DNA of 64,000 bases from a virus, in IMG/VR virus record IMGVR_UViG_3300027848_000009, positions 62,001-126,000 of that record. One strand, given 5' to 3'. The notes beneath the pieces are model-generated. The model was not told the DNA's origin. It ran no database searches and was given only the letters and a program-made list of their open reading frames with translations. A program made the position numbers and the translations under genes. Every line of letters begins with the position of its first letter. Position 1 is the first letter of the stretch. Of the stretch, positions 53,339 through 60,720 are shown in pieces.

Positions 53339-54909
53339 GAAAATTTGGCGGGATTGCCTTAGGGCTTAAACTTGGAAACCTTGGCTTCAAGATCAAGGGA
53401 GTTACCCCTCAACAAGTGTTTGACGACCCCTCCTACTTCAGGGAGATTTTCAAACGCAACAAGGTGATCGGCTTTATAGGCATGCATCCCACCGACATCG
53501 AACACATGCAGTTGGTGGACTGTATCTACAAAGGTGTCAGCGATCCAGACTTTCGCACAGGACTTCTTGCCGACCAGCGACATGAAACAATTTCGGATGT
53601 CGAGGACAAATCCGATCCTGAAGGATTCCTGAAACGAAACTGGCATGTCGATAATCCATTCATGCCAGAGCCCCCATGCCTCCTCTCTATCCATATGACC
53701 ACCTACAAAGTGGATCCAGACTATGGGCACACTTTTTTTGTCAGCCTCGCCAACCTGTATGACGAATGCCCCTCCCACCTGAAAGAGCATTTGAGTGACG
53801 CTCACTTCGTGTGCCAGACGGGAGCAATCGATCAGGATATCTCGACACACCCGGCCTTGCGCACCCACCCCGACACAGGGGAAACGATGCTGTACTGGAC
53901 AGGGCCCGGAACGGCTCTTGCCGGGGGCAACACTCCATGGTTTGAAGAACTGTACGGTTGGGTGACGAAATACTGCGCAAACGAAGCGAATCGCTTCAAA
54001 TGGGTTTGGTCAGAAGGAGACGTGATCATCTGGGACAATCGGGCGGTCATGCACGGCTTCTACAATGGATGGGATCGGTCGGAACGCATCTTCCAACGCG
54101 TCGAAGTTGGACATGAGCAACCTTTCTTTGACCCCGACCATGTCGGCAACTGCGATCCGGACTTCGGTGACACCAATGAATACAAGGGTGTCGATAAAGA
54201 TAAATCGAAGGGACCCAATCCGGACCACATACCCCTCGTTTTCACGAAGGGCATCTACGCCCTCGAAGGCTTGGATCATCTTTTCCAGACAGTGACGCTC
54301 TTCGTGTTCTCGAAAGACGGTTCGATACCTGACAACGTTCGCGAGTTCAAAGAATTAATTGATGAGACTGACGACCTTTCCGACGACTTCAACGTTGTCG
54401 GAGTTCCCATCGATGAGTCCAATCGATTGTTTGCAAACTTGATGAGGTACAGCAAACACCACAATCTAGAGGACCCGGTAGAAGGACAGATGTTCCTTTT
54501 CTCTCGCAATGGAGACACACACGGTGGCTCAATGCCCGCCAGAGAAGATCTGATGAGGACAGCCCCATACGAGGGTGGGAAGTTGACGCCGATCGAAACA
54601 GTTCGCGCATATCTCCGCTGGCACCCAGAAATGAGGCATGCTGGCCACGCTTGGCACTATCCGGATTGGTTCCCTCATCAGCCTCTCCAGTTCAGGCCTT
54701 GGGATTTCCAGAACCTTTTCTTCATGACGTACGAGGGTTTTAGTGGAAAAAATCCGCCAGAAGATTTTCTGGTACAGTTCGCCATTGACACGATCTTCGG
54801 TTGCTTCAACCACCTAAGAGACAATGGCGAGCGCAGGCAGATCATCGAGCGAATCAACGATTACGTCTCATACATGCTGGAGTTGGATGAACATGAGTTC
54901 GAGCGATAA
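53335..54909 (+). CDS. TauD/TfdA-like 2OG-Fe(II) oxygenase with long C-terminal extension
   Basis: A 524-residue protein, GTG start with AAAGGA. Residues 1-260 form a TauD-type dioxygenase: His104 and Asp106 (WHVDN), distal His240 (AVMHGFY) and Arg251 (SERIFQRVE). Ordinary TauD enzymes are about 280 residues; here about 260 more follow, with unknown fold, rich in aromatic and His residues (for example HAGHAWHYPDWFPHQP near 440-455) and helical at the end. The fusion may bind a specific substrate. It overlaps the next gene by 17 nt. Confidence 0.8.
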   Translation: MRKFGGIALGLKLGNLGFKIKGVTPQQVFDDPSYFREIFKRNKVIGFIGMHPTDIEHMQLVDCIYKGVSDPDFRTGLLADQRHETISDVEDKSDPEGFLKRNWHVDNPFMPEPPCLLSIHMTTYKVDPDYGHTFFVSLANLYDECPSHLKEHLSDAHFVCQTGAIDQDISTHPALRTHPDTGETMLYWTGPGTALAGGNTPWFEELYGWVTKYCANEANRFKWVWSEGDVIIWDNRAVMHGFYNGWDRSERIFQRVEVGHEQPFFDPDHVGNCDPDFGDTNEYKGVDKDKSKGPNPDHIPLVFTKGIYALEGLDHLFQTVTLFVFSKDGSIPDNVREFKELIDETDDLSDDFNVVGVPIDESNRLFANLMRYSKHHNLEDPVEGQMFLFSRNGDTHGGSMPAREDLMRTAPYEGGKLTPIETVRAYLRWHPEMRHAGHAWHYPDWFPHQPLQFRPWDFQNLFFMTYEGFSGKNPPEDFLVQFAIDTIFGCFNHLRDNGERRQIIERINDYVSYMLELDEHEFER

Positions 54910-55729
54910 ACAACTTCCCGTCGGCAAACACCTTGGTGGTGGAGTAGTCCTATTCGAACAAGTGTTCGATCTTGACTGGGATTGGATGAGAACGTACTGC
55001 AAAGATGTTTTGCAGCGCGAGCGCGCCACCATGTACGAGCCGGGCATCGACCCGATTACTGGCGACGATGGATACATCAACAGAAGTGGATACTTCTTCA
55101 AGAAAGATTCTCTCGACGAGATGCCATGGCGCGGCAGTTTTGTTCATCAAGACAGCAGGTCCGACGTTATCGAAACCCTTGATTACATCGAAGAACGAAG
55201 AGATGCATGCCTGTTGACGTATCTCGGAATGTTCCCAATTGCGGGAAAATGTATTTGGTGGAAAATCAAGAGCCACATCGTCGCCTACCCGATTGGTGGA
55301 TTCCTCGGGATGCACGCCGACATCAGTACCGATTATGAATACGGCAAACCTCACCCCCGTGACCAACTCGCGACAAGGAACACCGTCTCAGTTGTCGCGT
55401 ACCTCAACGATTCAGTTAAATCTGCGGACGAGTTGGATGGAACCAACTTTACCGGAGGGGCGCACAACTTCACCTACCTCGACATCAATCATGAGGATAT
55501 AAAGAAGGGCGACATGCTCTTCTTCCCCTCGAACTACGTAGCGGCACATGAGGTACAGCCAGTAACTGGCGGTTGGCGCTACTCCTACTTGGGGTGGTAT
55601 TGTCAGGGAACACCGAATCCGGCGGTGTGTGAAAATGTAATGGACCCGAGCGACAACCCGGAACTCGCCAAAATCTCGACGAATGTGTACATGAAACATG
55701 GCTACTCACTCCTGCCCCCAGTCGGCTAG
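54893..55729 (+). CDS. 2OG-Fe(II) oxygenase, WW-H paralogue (3)
   Basis: A 278-residue dioxygenase. The start is placed at 54893 (MSSSDKQ), where a GGAG-type site precedes it; longer in-frame starts lie inside TauD. Ligands are His141 and Asp143 (GMHADIS), distal His219 (AAHEVQPVTG) and Arg229. It shares with the genes at 56279 and 56925 an [IV]WW[KR] segment (IWWKIKSH) before the HxD, and with the 56279 protein an NRSGY-x-F segment; these three make one paralogous subfamily. Substrate unknown. It overlaps the dehydrogenase-like gene by 32 nt. Confidence 0.83.
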   Translation: MSSSDKQLPVGKHLGGGVVLFEQVFDLDWDWMRTYCKDVLQRERATMYEPGIDPITGDDGYINRSGYFFKKDSLDEMPWRGSFVHQDSRSDVIETLDYIEERRDACLLTYLGMFPIAGKCIWWKIKSHIVAYPIGGFLGMHADISTDYEYGKPHPRDQLATRNTVSVVAYLNDSVKSADELDGTNFTGGAHNFTYLDINHEDIKKGDMLFFPSNYVAAHEVQPVTGGWRYSYLGWYCQGTPNPAVCENVMDPSDNPELAKISTNVYMKHGYSLLPPVG

Positions 55730-56279
55730 AACAATCGGAATTGTCCACCCCGGCAGGATGGGTGGCACTTTGGCGTACGATCTCAAGAAAAGTGGCCACA
55801 TCGTCTACTGGGCATCGTCAGGTCGCTCCGAAGCAACCGAAGAGCGAGCCAACGAGTTTGATCTTGTCGACCTCGTCGACGTCGACACCGTCCTTGCCAA
55901 AAGCGAAATCGTGTTCTGCATTGCCTTTGGTGGAGCACCACTTGAAATCGCCAAGCACGTCGCCACAGTTGGCTACGACGGTATCTACGTCGACGCCAAT
56001 GGCCTGTGGGGCGAAGAGTCGGAGAAAGAGATTGCGTCCATCATCAACGATGCTGGGATCACCTACGTCGAAGCCGGTCTGTACGGTTGGCCACACCCGG
56101 GTCGCGAAGGATACACGGACGAGCACACCCTGTACCTGTCAGGAGAGAAGGCTGATGAAATTGCCAATCTTTTCTCATCGGGGTATTGGACTACCGAAGT
56201 ACACCCGACGTCAGCAAAAGAAGTAAAACGCCTGAGGAACGATCGGGAACGAGGAACAGAGTTCCCCGAACAAGAGTAA
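55698..56279 (+). CDS. NAD(P)-binding Rossmann-fold dehydrogenase domain (6PGDH/NADP reductase-like)
   Basis: A 193-residue protein with a dinucleotide-binding start (TIGIVHPGRMGGTLA), the DxxG-like VDVDTVLAKSEIVFCIAF strand, and a YDGIYVDANGLWG segment typical of 6-phosphogluconate/hydroxyisobutyrate dehydrogenase N-terminal domains. The all-helical C-terminal domain of full enzymes (about 290 residues) is missing. The ATG at 55698 lies inside the preceding gene but is the only one that keeps the Rossmann motif. It could deliver reducing power, or process a substrate with the neighbouring oxygenases. Confidence 0.7.
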   Translation: MATHSCPQSARTIGIVHPGRMGGTLAYDLKKSGHIVYWASSGRSEATEERANEFDLVDLVDVDTVLAKSEIVFCIAFGGAPLEIAKHVATVGYDGIYVDANGLWGEESEKEIASIINDAGITYVEAGLYGWPHPGREGYTDEHTLYLSGEKADEIANLFSSGYWTTEVHPTSAKEVKRLRNDRERGTEFPEQE

Positions 56280-56950
56280 TGAAAGCAACTCACTACGGAT
56301 TTGGAATCGTCGAGTACGAGAACGTAGCCGACATCGATTCCGATTATCTGGAAGGCTGGCTAGAGAGGCGACGTCTTCAAGAACCTAACGACTACACGCT
56401 TCAGAGCGACGGCACCTACATGAACAGGGGTGGGTACGTCTTCACGGAAGATCAAGTGAACGCTTCGCCCGGTCGTCTACTCCGGTTGAAGGTCAACTGC
56501 AGTGATGAAGATCTCGCCTTCGCAGAAAAACTCGAAAATGTCACCGCACTCTGCATTTCCGAATATTTTAATATCTTCCCAGAGGCGCAACGAAGTGTCT
56601 GGTGGAGGGCGGATCCCCATGTGGCAACCTACAAGCCCGGAGGATACATGGGGTACCACCACGACAATCTTGTTGGGGCTGGATCGGAAAGCGAAAAAGC
56701 GATCTACAGCGTCCTCACTGCATCTATAATCCTGAAAGATCAATGTAGCGGCGGAGATTTAGGGTTCAAATACATTGACAAGCATTTTGCGCCCAAGGCT
56801 GGAACTGCTTTTGTTTACCCTGCGGGTTTTCTAGGAACACACGAAGTGTGTCCGGTAACTTCCGGTGAACGTATTTCTTATTTGGAGTTCTTTGGGCACG
56901 GAACGCTGATGGGAGCCAACCCTTTCACTCCTCCTCGTACGGAATCCTAG
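56279..56950 (+). CDS. 2OG-Fe(II) oxygenase, WW-H paralogue (4)
   Basis: A 223-residue dioxygenase; the start at 56279 overlaps the preceding stop (TAATG). Ligands: His127 and Asp129 (GYHHDN), distal His188 (GTHEVCPVTSG), Arg198. It carries NRGGYVF and VWWRADPH as in the paralogue at 54893. Its end overlaps, tail to tail, the end of the minus-strand paralogue at 56925-57923 by 26 bp. Confidence 0.83.
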   Translation: MKATHYGFGIVEYENVADIDSDYLEGWLERRRLQEPNDYTLQSDGTYMNRGGYVFTEDQVNASPGRLLRLKVNCSDEDLAFAEKLENVTALCISEYFNIFPEAQRSVWWRADPHVATYKPGGYMGYHHDNLVGAGSESEKAIYSVLTASIILKDQCSGGDLGFKYIDKHFAPKAGTAFVYPAGFLGTHEVCPVTSGERISYLEFFGHGTLMGANPFTPPRTES

Positions 56951-57923
56951 TTCCGCTGGGGCCACCCTCTTTGGAGCGTTGCTGCGTCTCGATTGTAGAG
57001 GCGTGGAACCCGAGAGCGGAGTCTTTTGATGTATCGAGATGCGAGTGCCCCGACTTCGAGAACTTCACATGATCTTGGTAAAGGTAAGGGACGTAAACCG
57101 GAGCAAGCCACATGTCGCTTTCTTGCGGTTCTGAAACTTCGGCCATGTGCTCGCCGCCATGGCCAAACTGGGTGAGGTAGCTGTAGCGCGGCGTTTCGCC
57201 TGTAACCTGCGTCACCCCATGAGTGCCAACGTAGTTTGCTGGGAAGAGAATCATGTCCCCAGTCTTGGGTTTGATGGTGACATCCAAATAGGGGAAGTGC
57301 ATTTCCCCACCCTCGTAATCGTCGTTAAAGTAGGCTAACCCGTTGACGACTTGGTACATGGCAATCTCACGACCGCTGTAGTAACGCTGGCCATCAACAA
57401 CGAACGTGTTCGTGTCATTATCGTTGTGTAGACCGAGGTTAGCCCCCGGCATGAATTTCAGGCAGTGCCCCCTCATTCGCCACCAAACCGAGTTGACCAT
57501 GAGCGGGTAGAGATCGCAATACCGGATCAAGGCGTGGTAGAACGATTCTTCGACGTGCTCGAAAAACGCCCTCACGTCGTGCCTCGTTTCCGGGCTGACC
57601 GGTTCAGGCATTCCGTGACCACCAACTCGCATTGGCAGGGCTAGAAGGTCTTTGATGTCAACGACTCTCCCGTCAAAAGTTTCGCCACGGATCATGTTGC
57701 CTTCTTCGTCCCTGATGATCTCAAGGCCACATGATGGGACGTAAGCCAACTCGTCGATGTGGGGGAGCACGACGCTTTGGTCTATGTCGAACACGTTATG
57801 AAAGTGAATGACGCCACCGGTGTGATGGGTGTATTCGATCTCGTTTACGCGTTTGCAGTCATTTTCGTCAAGACTGTAATATGCGTATTTGTTGCGATCC
57901 GGAGGGCCAAGTCGTGCGGGCAT
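56925..57923 (-). CDS. 2OG-Fe(II) oxygenase, WW-H paralogue (5), minus strand
   Basis: A 332-residue dioxygenase on the opposite strand to its paralogues. His166 and Asp168 (GLHNDND), distal His235 (GTHGVTQVTG) and Arg246 are in place, with VWWRMRGH before them and FNDDYEGGEMHFP between. The N-terminal ~100 and C-terminal ~75 residues are additional and of unknown fold. It appears to have its own TAATAT box (57931-57936) seven bases before the ATG. The convergent overlap with the paralogue at 56279 could give antisense interference. Confidence 0.85.
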   Translation of the reverse strand: MPARLGPPDRNKYAYYSLDENDCKRVNEIEYTHHTGGVIHFHNVFDIDQSVVLPHIDELAYVPSCGLEIIRDEEGNMIRGETFDGRVVDIKDLLALPMRVGGHGMPEPVSPETRHDVRAFFEHVEESFYHALIRYCDLYPLMVNSVWWRMRGHCLKFMPGANLGLHNDNDTNTFVVDGQRYYSGREIAMYQVVNGLAYFNDDYEGGEMHFPYLDVTIKPKTGDMILFPANYVGTHGVTQVTGETPRYSYLTQFGHGGEHMAEVSEPQESDMWLAPVYVPYLYQDHVKFSKSGHSHLDTSKDSALGFHASTIETQQRSKEGGPSGTRIPYEEE

Positions 57924-57930
57924 ATCTACT

Positions 57931-57936
57931 ATATTA
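57931..57936 (-). promoter_or_regulatory. TAATAT box, leaderless-type promoter on minus strand
   Basis: TAATAT on the minus strand, seven bases before the ATG at 57923. It overlaps the last codons and stop of the gene at 57934-58707. No Shine-Dalgarno is seen for the downstream gene. Confidence 0.4.
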
Positions 57937-58707
57937 TCTTACTTTGTAAGCAATAGCAGTGCCGATTTCGTCGTGCGCTAAGTGAAACACGTTGAAGTCG
58001 TCGCGCTGCAAAATTCTCCTGTTGATCCGGTGCATGTGATGTTCGTGCGCCTTTAGTCCGTCCTCGTAGAGCGACCCAAACTCGGCGAGGTCATAGATCA
58101 TCATGATTCCGCCAACTTTGATGGAGTCAAGTAGACGATCTACGATGTTCAAGTTTGGGGTAAGGAAGTCATGGGTGTGCAGTCGAGCGGAGTCGAAATA
58201 GTTGACAACGTTTCCGTCTTCGAAATCCTGAAGGTCGATTACGTTGTATTTGCATTCTGAATGATTTGGAACGGTTCCATTTTCGTCAAGCGTTTCTTCC
58301 ATAATTCTGGTTTCAAAAGTATTGATCCAGTAATAGTCCTTGGTACCTTCAGACATGGCGGGGAAGTGAGTGTTGACTGGAAAGGATCCGGAAATTAGAA
58401 TTTTTTCCGGCGTGGTCGGATCGACGGGTTTAAGGATGCCAAAAAGCGACTTGACGGCAATGTAGTTTCGCCACGCGTATTCGAGCCAAGTATTATCCTG
58501 CTCGCCAAGCCACGTAGAGTACTTCCAGAAGTACCAGTCGCGACCCATGGCCGCTTGTCGCTTGTCAGCGTTTGCTTCCGCGATTCCGGCATCAGCAAGT
58601 CTTGAGTAGTCGCGAACAAGGCTCAGTTCGTCATCCCATGTTGCGCCAGTCTGATTAGTGGAGAGGCTTCTAGCGACAATGCCTTTATGGAAAATGCTGC
58701 TAGACAT
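57934..58707 (-). CDS. Methyltransferase-like protein (putative)
   Basis: A 257-residue protein. The C-terminal part (IVDRLLDSIKVGGIMMIYDL, then helix, then EIGTAIAYKV) resembles the end of class I SAM methyltransferases, where a large GG turn follows a helix. The N-terminal half is of unknown fold and the classic GxGxG motif is not obvious, so activity is uncertain. It has GAGGT before the ATG and lies 10 nt upstream of the minus-strand oxygenase. It may methylate a product of the neighbours. Confidence 0.45.
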   Translation of the reverse strand: MSSSIFHKGIVARSLSTNQTGATWDDELSLVRDYSRLADAGIAEANADKRQAAMGRDWYFWKYSTWLGEQDNTWLEYAWRNYIAVKSLFGILKPVDPTTPEKILISGSFPVNTHFPAMSEGTKDYYWINTFETRIMEETLDENGTVPNHSECKYNVIDLQDFEDGNVVNYFDSARLHTHDFLTPNLNIVDRLLDSIKVGGIMMIYDLAEFGSLYEDGLKAHEHHMHRINRRILQRDDFNVFHLAHDEIGTAIAYKVR

Positions 58708-59035
58708 TGTTCTCTACCTCGAACGACGAAATGTGACGACGACGCCAAAACCTGCGCGATAGCAGCATCATCCAACTTTTTTGTTTACGTCCAAACGAGA
58801 ATCCGGGATCGCAGGAACGTTGCTTGTCCCCGACCGGCAGGTAGGGCTCCATTGGATGTGGTTCGAACATCCACCCACATCGATCAATCAGATCGTCGAT
58901 TGTGTACGTGTTCATGTCTTCTTCGTTCAAACCAAGAATGTAGAAGCAGGACAACAGGTGCTTGGATGACCACCCCAATTCCGAGTGCGGGCTGTAAATC
59001 TTTCCAGATGTTGGGCTTACTTGCCTAATTGTCAT
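58700..59035 (-). CDS. Unknown small protein, minus-strand cluster
   Basis: A 111-residue protein with a basic C-terminal third rich in Arg and Trp (SWMMLLSRRFWRRRH). The start overlaps the upstream stop (TAATG) and its end overlaps the methyltransferase-like gene by eight bases. No family is recognised. Confidence 0.55.
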   Translation of the reverse strand: MTIRQVSPTSGKIYSPHSELGWSSKHLLSCFYILGLNEEDMNTYTIDDLIDRCGWMFEPHPMEPYLPVGDKQRSCDPGFSFGRKQKSWMMLLSRRFWRRRHISSFEVENNV

Positions 59036-59265
59036 TACTGATCTTCTTTGAGTTTTTCACAGAGCACAAGCATCCCTTCTTCTGGGAACTCAAGCGCTCC
59101 GATCGCCGGATTGAAGACAAGCGTTTTTTCCATTCGGTTTCCAAATGGATCGACCTCCGTTGTGACGTCCTCTAACATCGACATACCGGCCGCTGCGGCA
59201 ATCTCTCGTGGATGACGATCGTCTCCACCGATTACCGAGAGAAGATGAGGTGAAGAGAATTTCAT
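59035..59265 (-). CDS. Unknown small acidic protein, minus-strand cluster
   Basis: A 76-residue acidic protein, no family recognised. The start overlaps the upstream stop as ATGA and the stop overlaps the next start. The N-terminal GGDDRHPREIAAAAGMS segment is helix-like. It belongs to a run of five short genes read towards the minus-strand oxygenase. Confidence 0.55.
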   Translation of the reverse strand: MKFSSPHLLSVIGGDDRHPREIAAAAGMSMLEDVTTEVDPFGNRMEKTLVFNPAIGALEFPEEGMLVLCEKLKEDQ

Positions 59266-59474
59266 AACAAGAGACTTTCAAGGGCCGACAACTGCCGCTT
59301 TAGTGAAAGATAGTTGGAGTAATTGAGATCCTCCTCAGTGACAGGGATCACCATATCCGAGGATGCCGTTTCAACGTCAACTTCTAGGAAAGAGCATAAA
59401 ATGTAAATGGAGTATTCCAAAAAATCTTGTGCTTCCAGTTTCGCCTGAGCAACAACTTCTGAAGTTAGTGACAT
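59262..59474 (-). CDS. Unknown small acidic protein, minus-strand cluster
   Basis: A 70-residue acidic helical protein. I choose the ATG at 59474 (AAGGA precedes it by six bases) over an in-frame TTG at 59492. No domain is visible. It overlaps the following gene by four bases. Confidence 0.55.
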   Translation of the reverse strand: MSLTSEVVAQAKLEAQDFLEYSIYILCSFLEVDVETASSDMVIPVTEEDLNYSNYLSLKRQLSALESLLL

Positions 59475-59488
59475 TTCTCGTCCTTGAG

Positions 59489-59710
59489 TCAAGATGCCTG
59501 AATTGTCGCAAGATATGACTTCGCGAGATTCAAGGTCTGCATTGATCGCAGAAGCTCTGCGTCGCTGGGGTCATCTGATGTGAAATCGTCCGCAACAGAT
59601 GATACATCAAAACCCCTGCCGAGGCAGGCGATGAGAACGTCTTCCTCAATCGCCGTGAGTGCAGTCTCTGCGGCTTCAATTTTCTGATCTTTGGTGATTG
59701 TGAAAATCAT
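59489..59710 (-). CDS. Unknown small acidic protein, minus-strand cluster
   Basis: A 73-residue acidic, helical protein with an AAAGG ribosome-binding site within the end of the upstream gene. Its helix-turn-helix-like length pattern resembles that of its neighbour at 59262-59474, so the two might be distant duplicates, but I cannot confirm this. Confidence 0.5.
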   Translation of the reverse strand: MIFTITKDQKIEAAETALTAIEEDVLIACLGRGFDVSSVADDFTSDDPSDAELLRSMQTLNLAKSYLATIQAS

Positions 59711-59712
59711 CT

Positions 59713-59946
59713 TCAGAGCCTTTCGAGAGCGATTTTTAGCCGGTTGTAAGATGCCACTCGCTCAGCCAGACCGATTTCAAGAACGCCTTCGCACTCTTCT
59801 GGCGTTGGATGACTTCCCGGGTCGATGCTGTCGGGGAGAATTCCGGCATGAAGCGCGGCGGCGATCACCAATTTCTCCTGCTCTTGCAGGACATTCCCTA
59901 GATGCCGTCGCTTTGCGTCGTTGCTAACCCTGTTAAGCGCTACCAT
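59713..59946 (-). CDS. Unknown small protein, first gene of minus-strand cluster
   Basis: A 77-residue helical protein. It has a GGAG ribosome-binding site seven bases before the ATG and a TACAATAAATAG box further up (59978-59989), so it starts the leftward transcript. No family is recognised. Confidence 0.55.
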   Translation of the reverse strand: MVALNRVSNDAKRRHLGNVLQEQEKLVIAAALHAGILPDSIDPGSHPTPEECEGVLEIGLAERVASYNRLKIALERL

Positions 59947-59977
59947 AATTTATCTCCAGAGACTGAGGTGACAACCA

Positions 59978-59989
59978 CTATTTATTGTA
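59978..59989 (-). promoter_or_regulatory. TACAATAAATAG box, promoter of minus-strand cluster
   Basis: On the minus strand, identical over 12 bases to 30073-30084 and one base different from 45807-45818. It lies 31 bases before the ATG at 59946 in the 88-bp divergent gap. TACAAT would be the -10 element; a TTGCAA lies 13 bases further up, which is not standard spacing. Confidence 0.5.
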
Positions 59990-60022
59990 GCATGCGAAGA
60001 TGTTGCAAAGGTTGTGTGATGA

Positions 60023-60028
60023 TACTAT
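60023..60028 (+). promoter_or_regulatory. TACTAT box, leaderless-type promoter
   Basis: TACTAT exactly six bases before the ATG at 60035; no Shine-Dalgarno. A TTGCAA at 60003-60008 is 14 bases upstream, shorter than a normal spacer. Confidence 0.5.
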
Positions 60029-60034
60029 GTAGGC

Positions 60035-60682
60035 ATGATTGATCTTGTTAAACCTTCACAAACGCTGATTGAAACATTGGTCGCCGAACATCACCTCGGA
60101 CCAACACCTGACGGAGAAAGCGTGTACGACATCCCCGTTGGATCGATCGATGGTTCCGTCTCCCGAATGCTCGAAAAGCGTAAAGATAACGTCACAATGA
60201 TGGTGAACGTCACCGGGGGGTGCGGCAACTCGATGCAGTACCCGATGCTGCAAGTTCTTGAGTACGACTACGCCGACTATGGATTCAAAATAATTTGCAT
60301 CCCAACAAACGACTACTGCGAATACGGGTATGGCGACTTCAAGGACAACTCAACCAGCACAGCCCAAGAAGCACACGACTACGCCTACTACAATTACAGG
60401 GTCAGGATGGACTTTACCGAACTCCTTATCTCCCGCCACAACCGGGAAGACGAAGATAGCAAAACCCCACACCGCCTCTACGCCAGACTCGGAATTGACG
60501 AAGGTCCAATTAGAGGAAATTTTGAGAAGTGGATAGTCTCTAGAGACGGCAAGCGTCGCGCCCGGTTCACCAACGGCTCCCTCCTCCCTGCGAATTTTGA
60601 GAGCGGCAACGACAACTACGCACCGCAGGAAGCACTGCGACGCATCCGTGGAGCAATCGAATATTTCCTAACAGAGGACTAA
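60035..60682 (+). CDS. Glutathione-peroxidase-fold protein with altered catalytic residues
   Basis: A 215-residue thioredoxin-fold protein of the glutathione peroxidase family: MMVNVTGGCGNSMQYPML with the peroxidatic-type Cys63, the GFKIICIPTNDY strand, and NFEKWIVSRDGKRRARF near residues 162-178. In canonical enzymes the second motif has Asn-Gln-Phe and the third Trp-Asn-Phe; here these are Asn-Asp-Tyr (Asp93) and Gly161-Asn-Phe, so the Gln and Trp of the catalytic tetrad are changed. It may have a weaker or different thiol activity. It is the first gene of the rightward unit from the divergent gap. Confidence 0.78.
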   Translation: MIDLVKPSQTLIETLVAEHHLGPTPDGESVYDIPVGSIDGSVSRMLEKRKDNVTMMVNVTGGCGNSMQYPMLQVLEYDYADYGFKIICIPTNDYCEYGYGDFKDNSTSTAQEAHDYAYYNYRVRMDFTELLISRHNREDEDSKTPHRLYARLGIDEGPIRGNFEKWIVSRDGKRRARFTNGSLLPANFESGNDNYAPQEALRRIRGAIEYFLTED

Positions 60683-60708
60683 CATCCGACGGCACGCCAA
60701 TTTGAGAG

Positions 60709-60714
60709 TAGTAT
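60709..60714 (+). promoter_or_regulatory. TAGTAT box, leaderless-type promoter
   Basis: TAGTAT exactly six bases before the ATG at 60721. No Shine-Dalgarno is visible. Confidence 0.45.
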
Positions 60715-60720
60715 CAAGCA

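Noticed and set aside
55741-56226. Long second frame over the Rossmann-fold gene
   Set aside because: It is Ser/Pro/Thr-rich, has no domain and is a shadow of the 55698-56279 gene, which carries the dinucleotide-binding motif.
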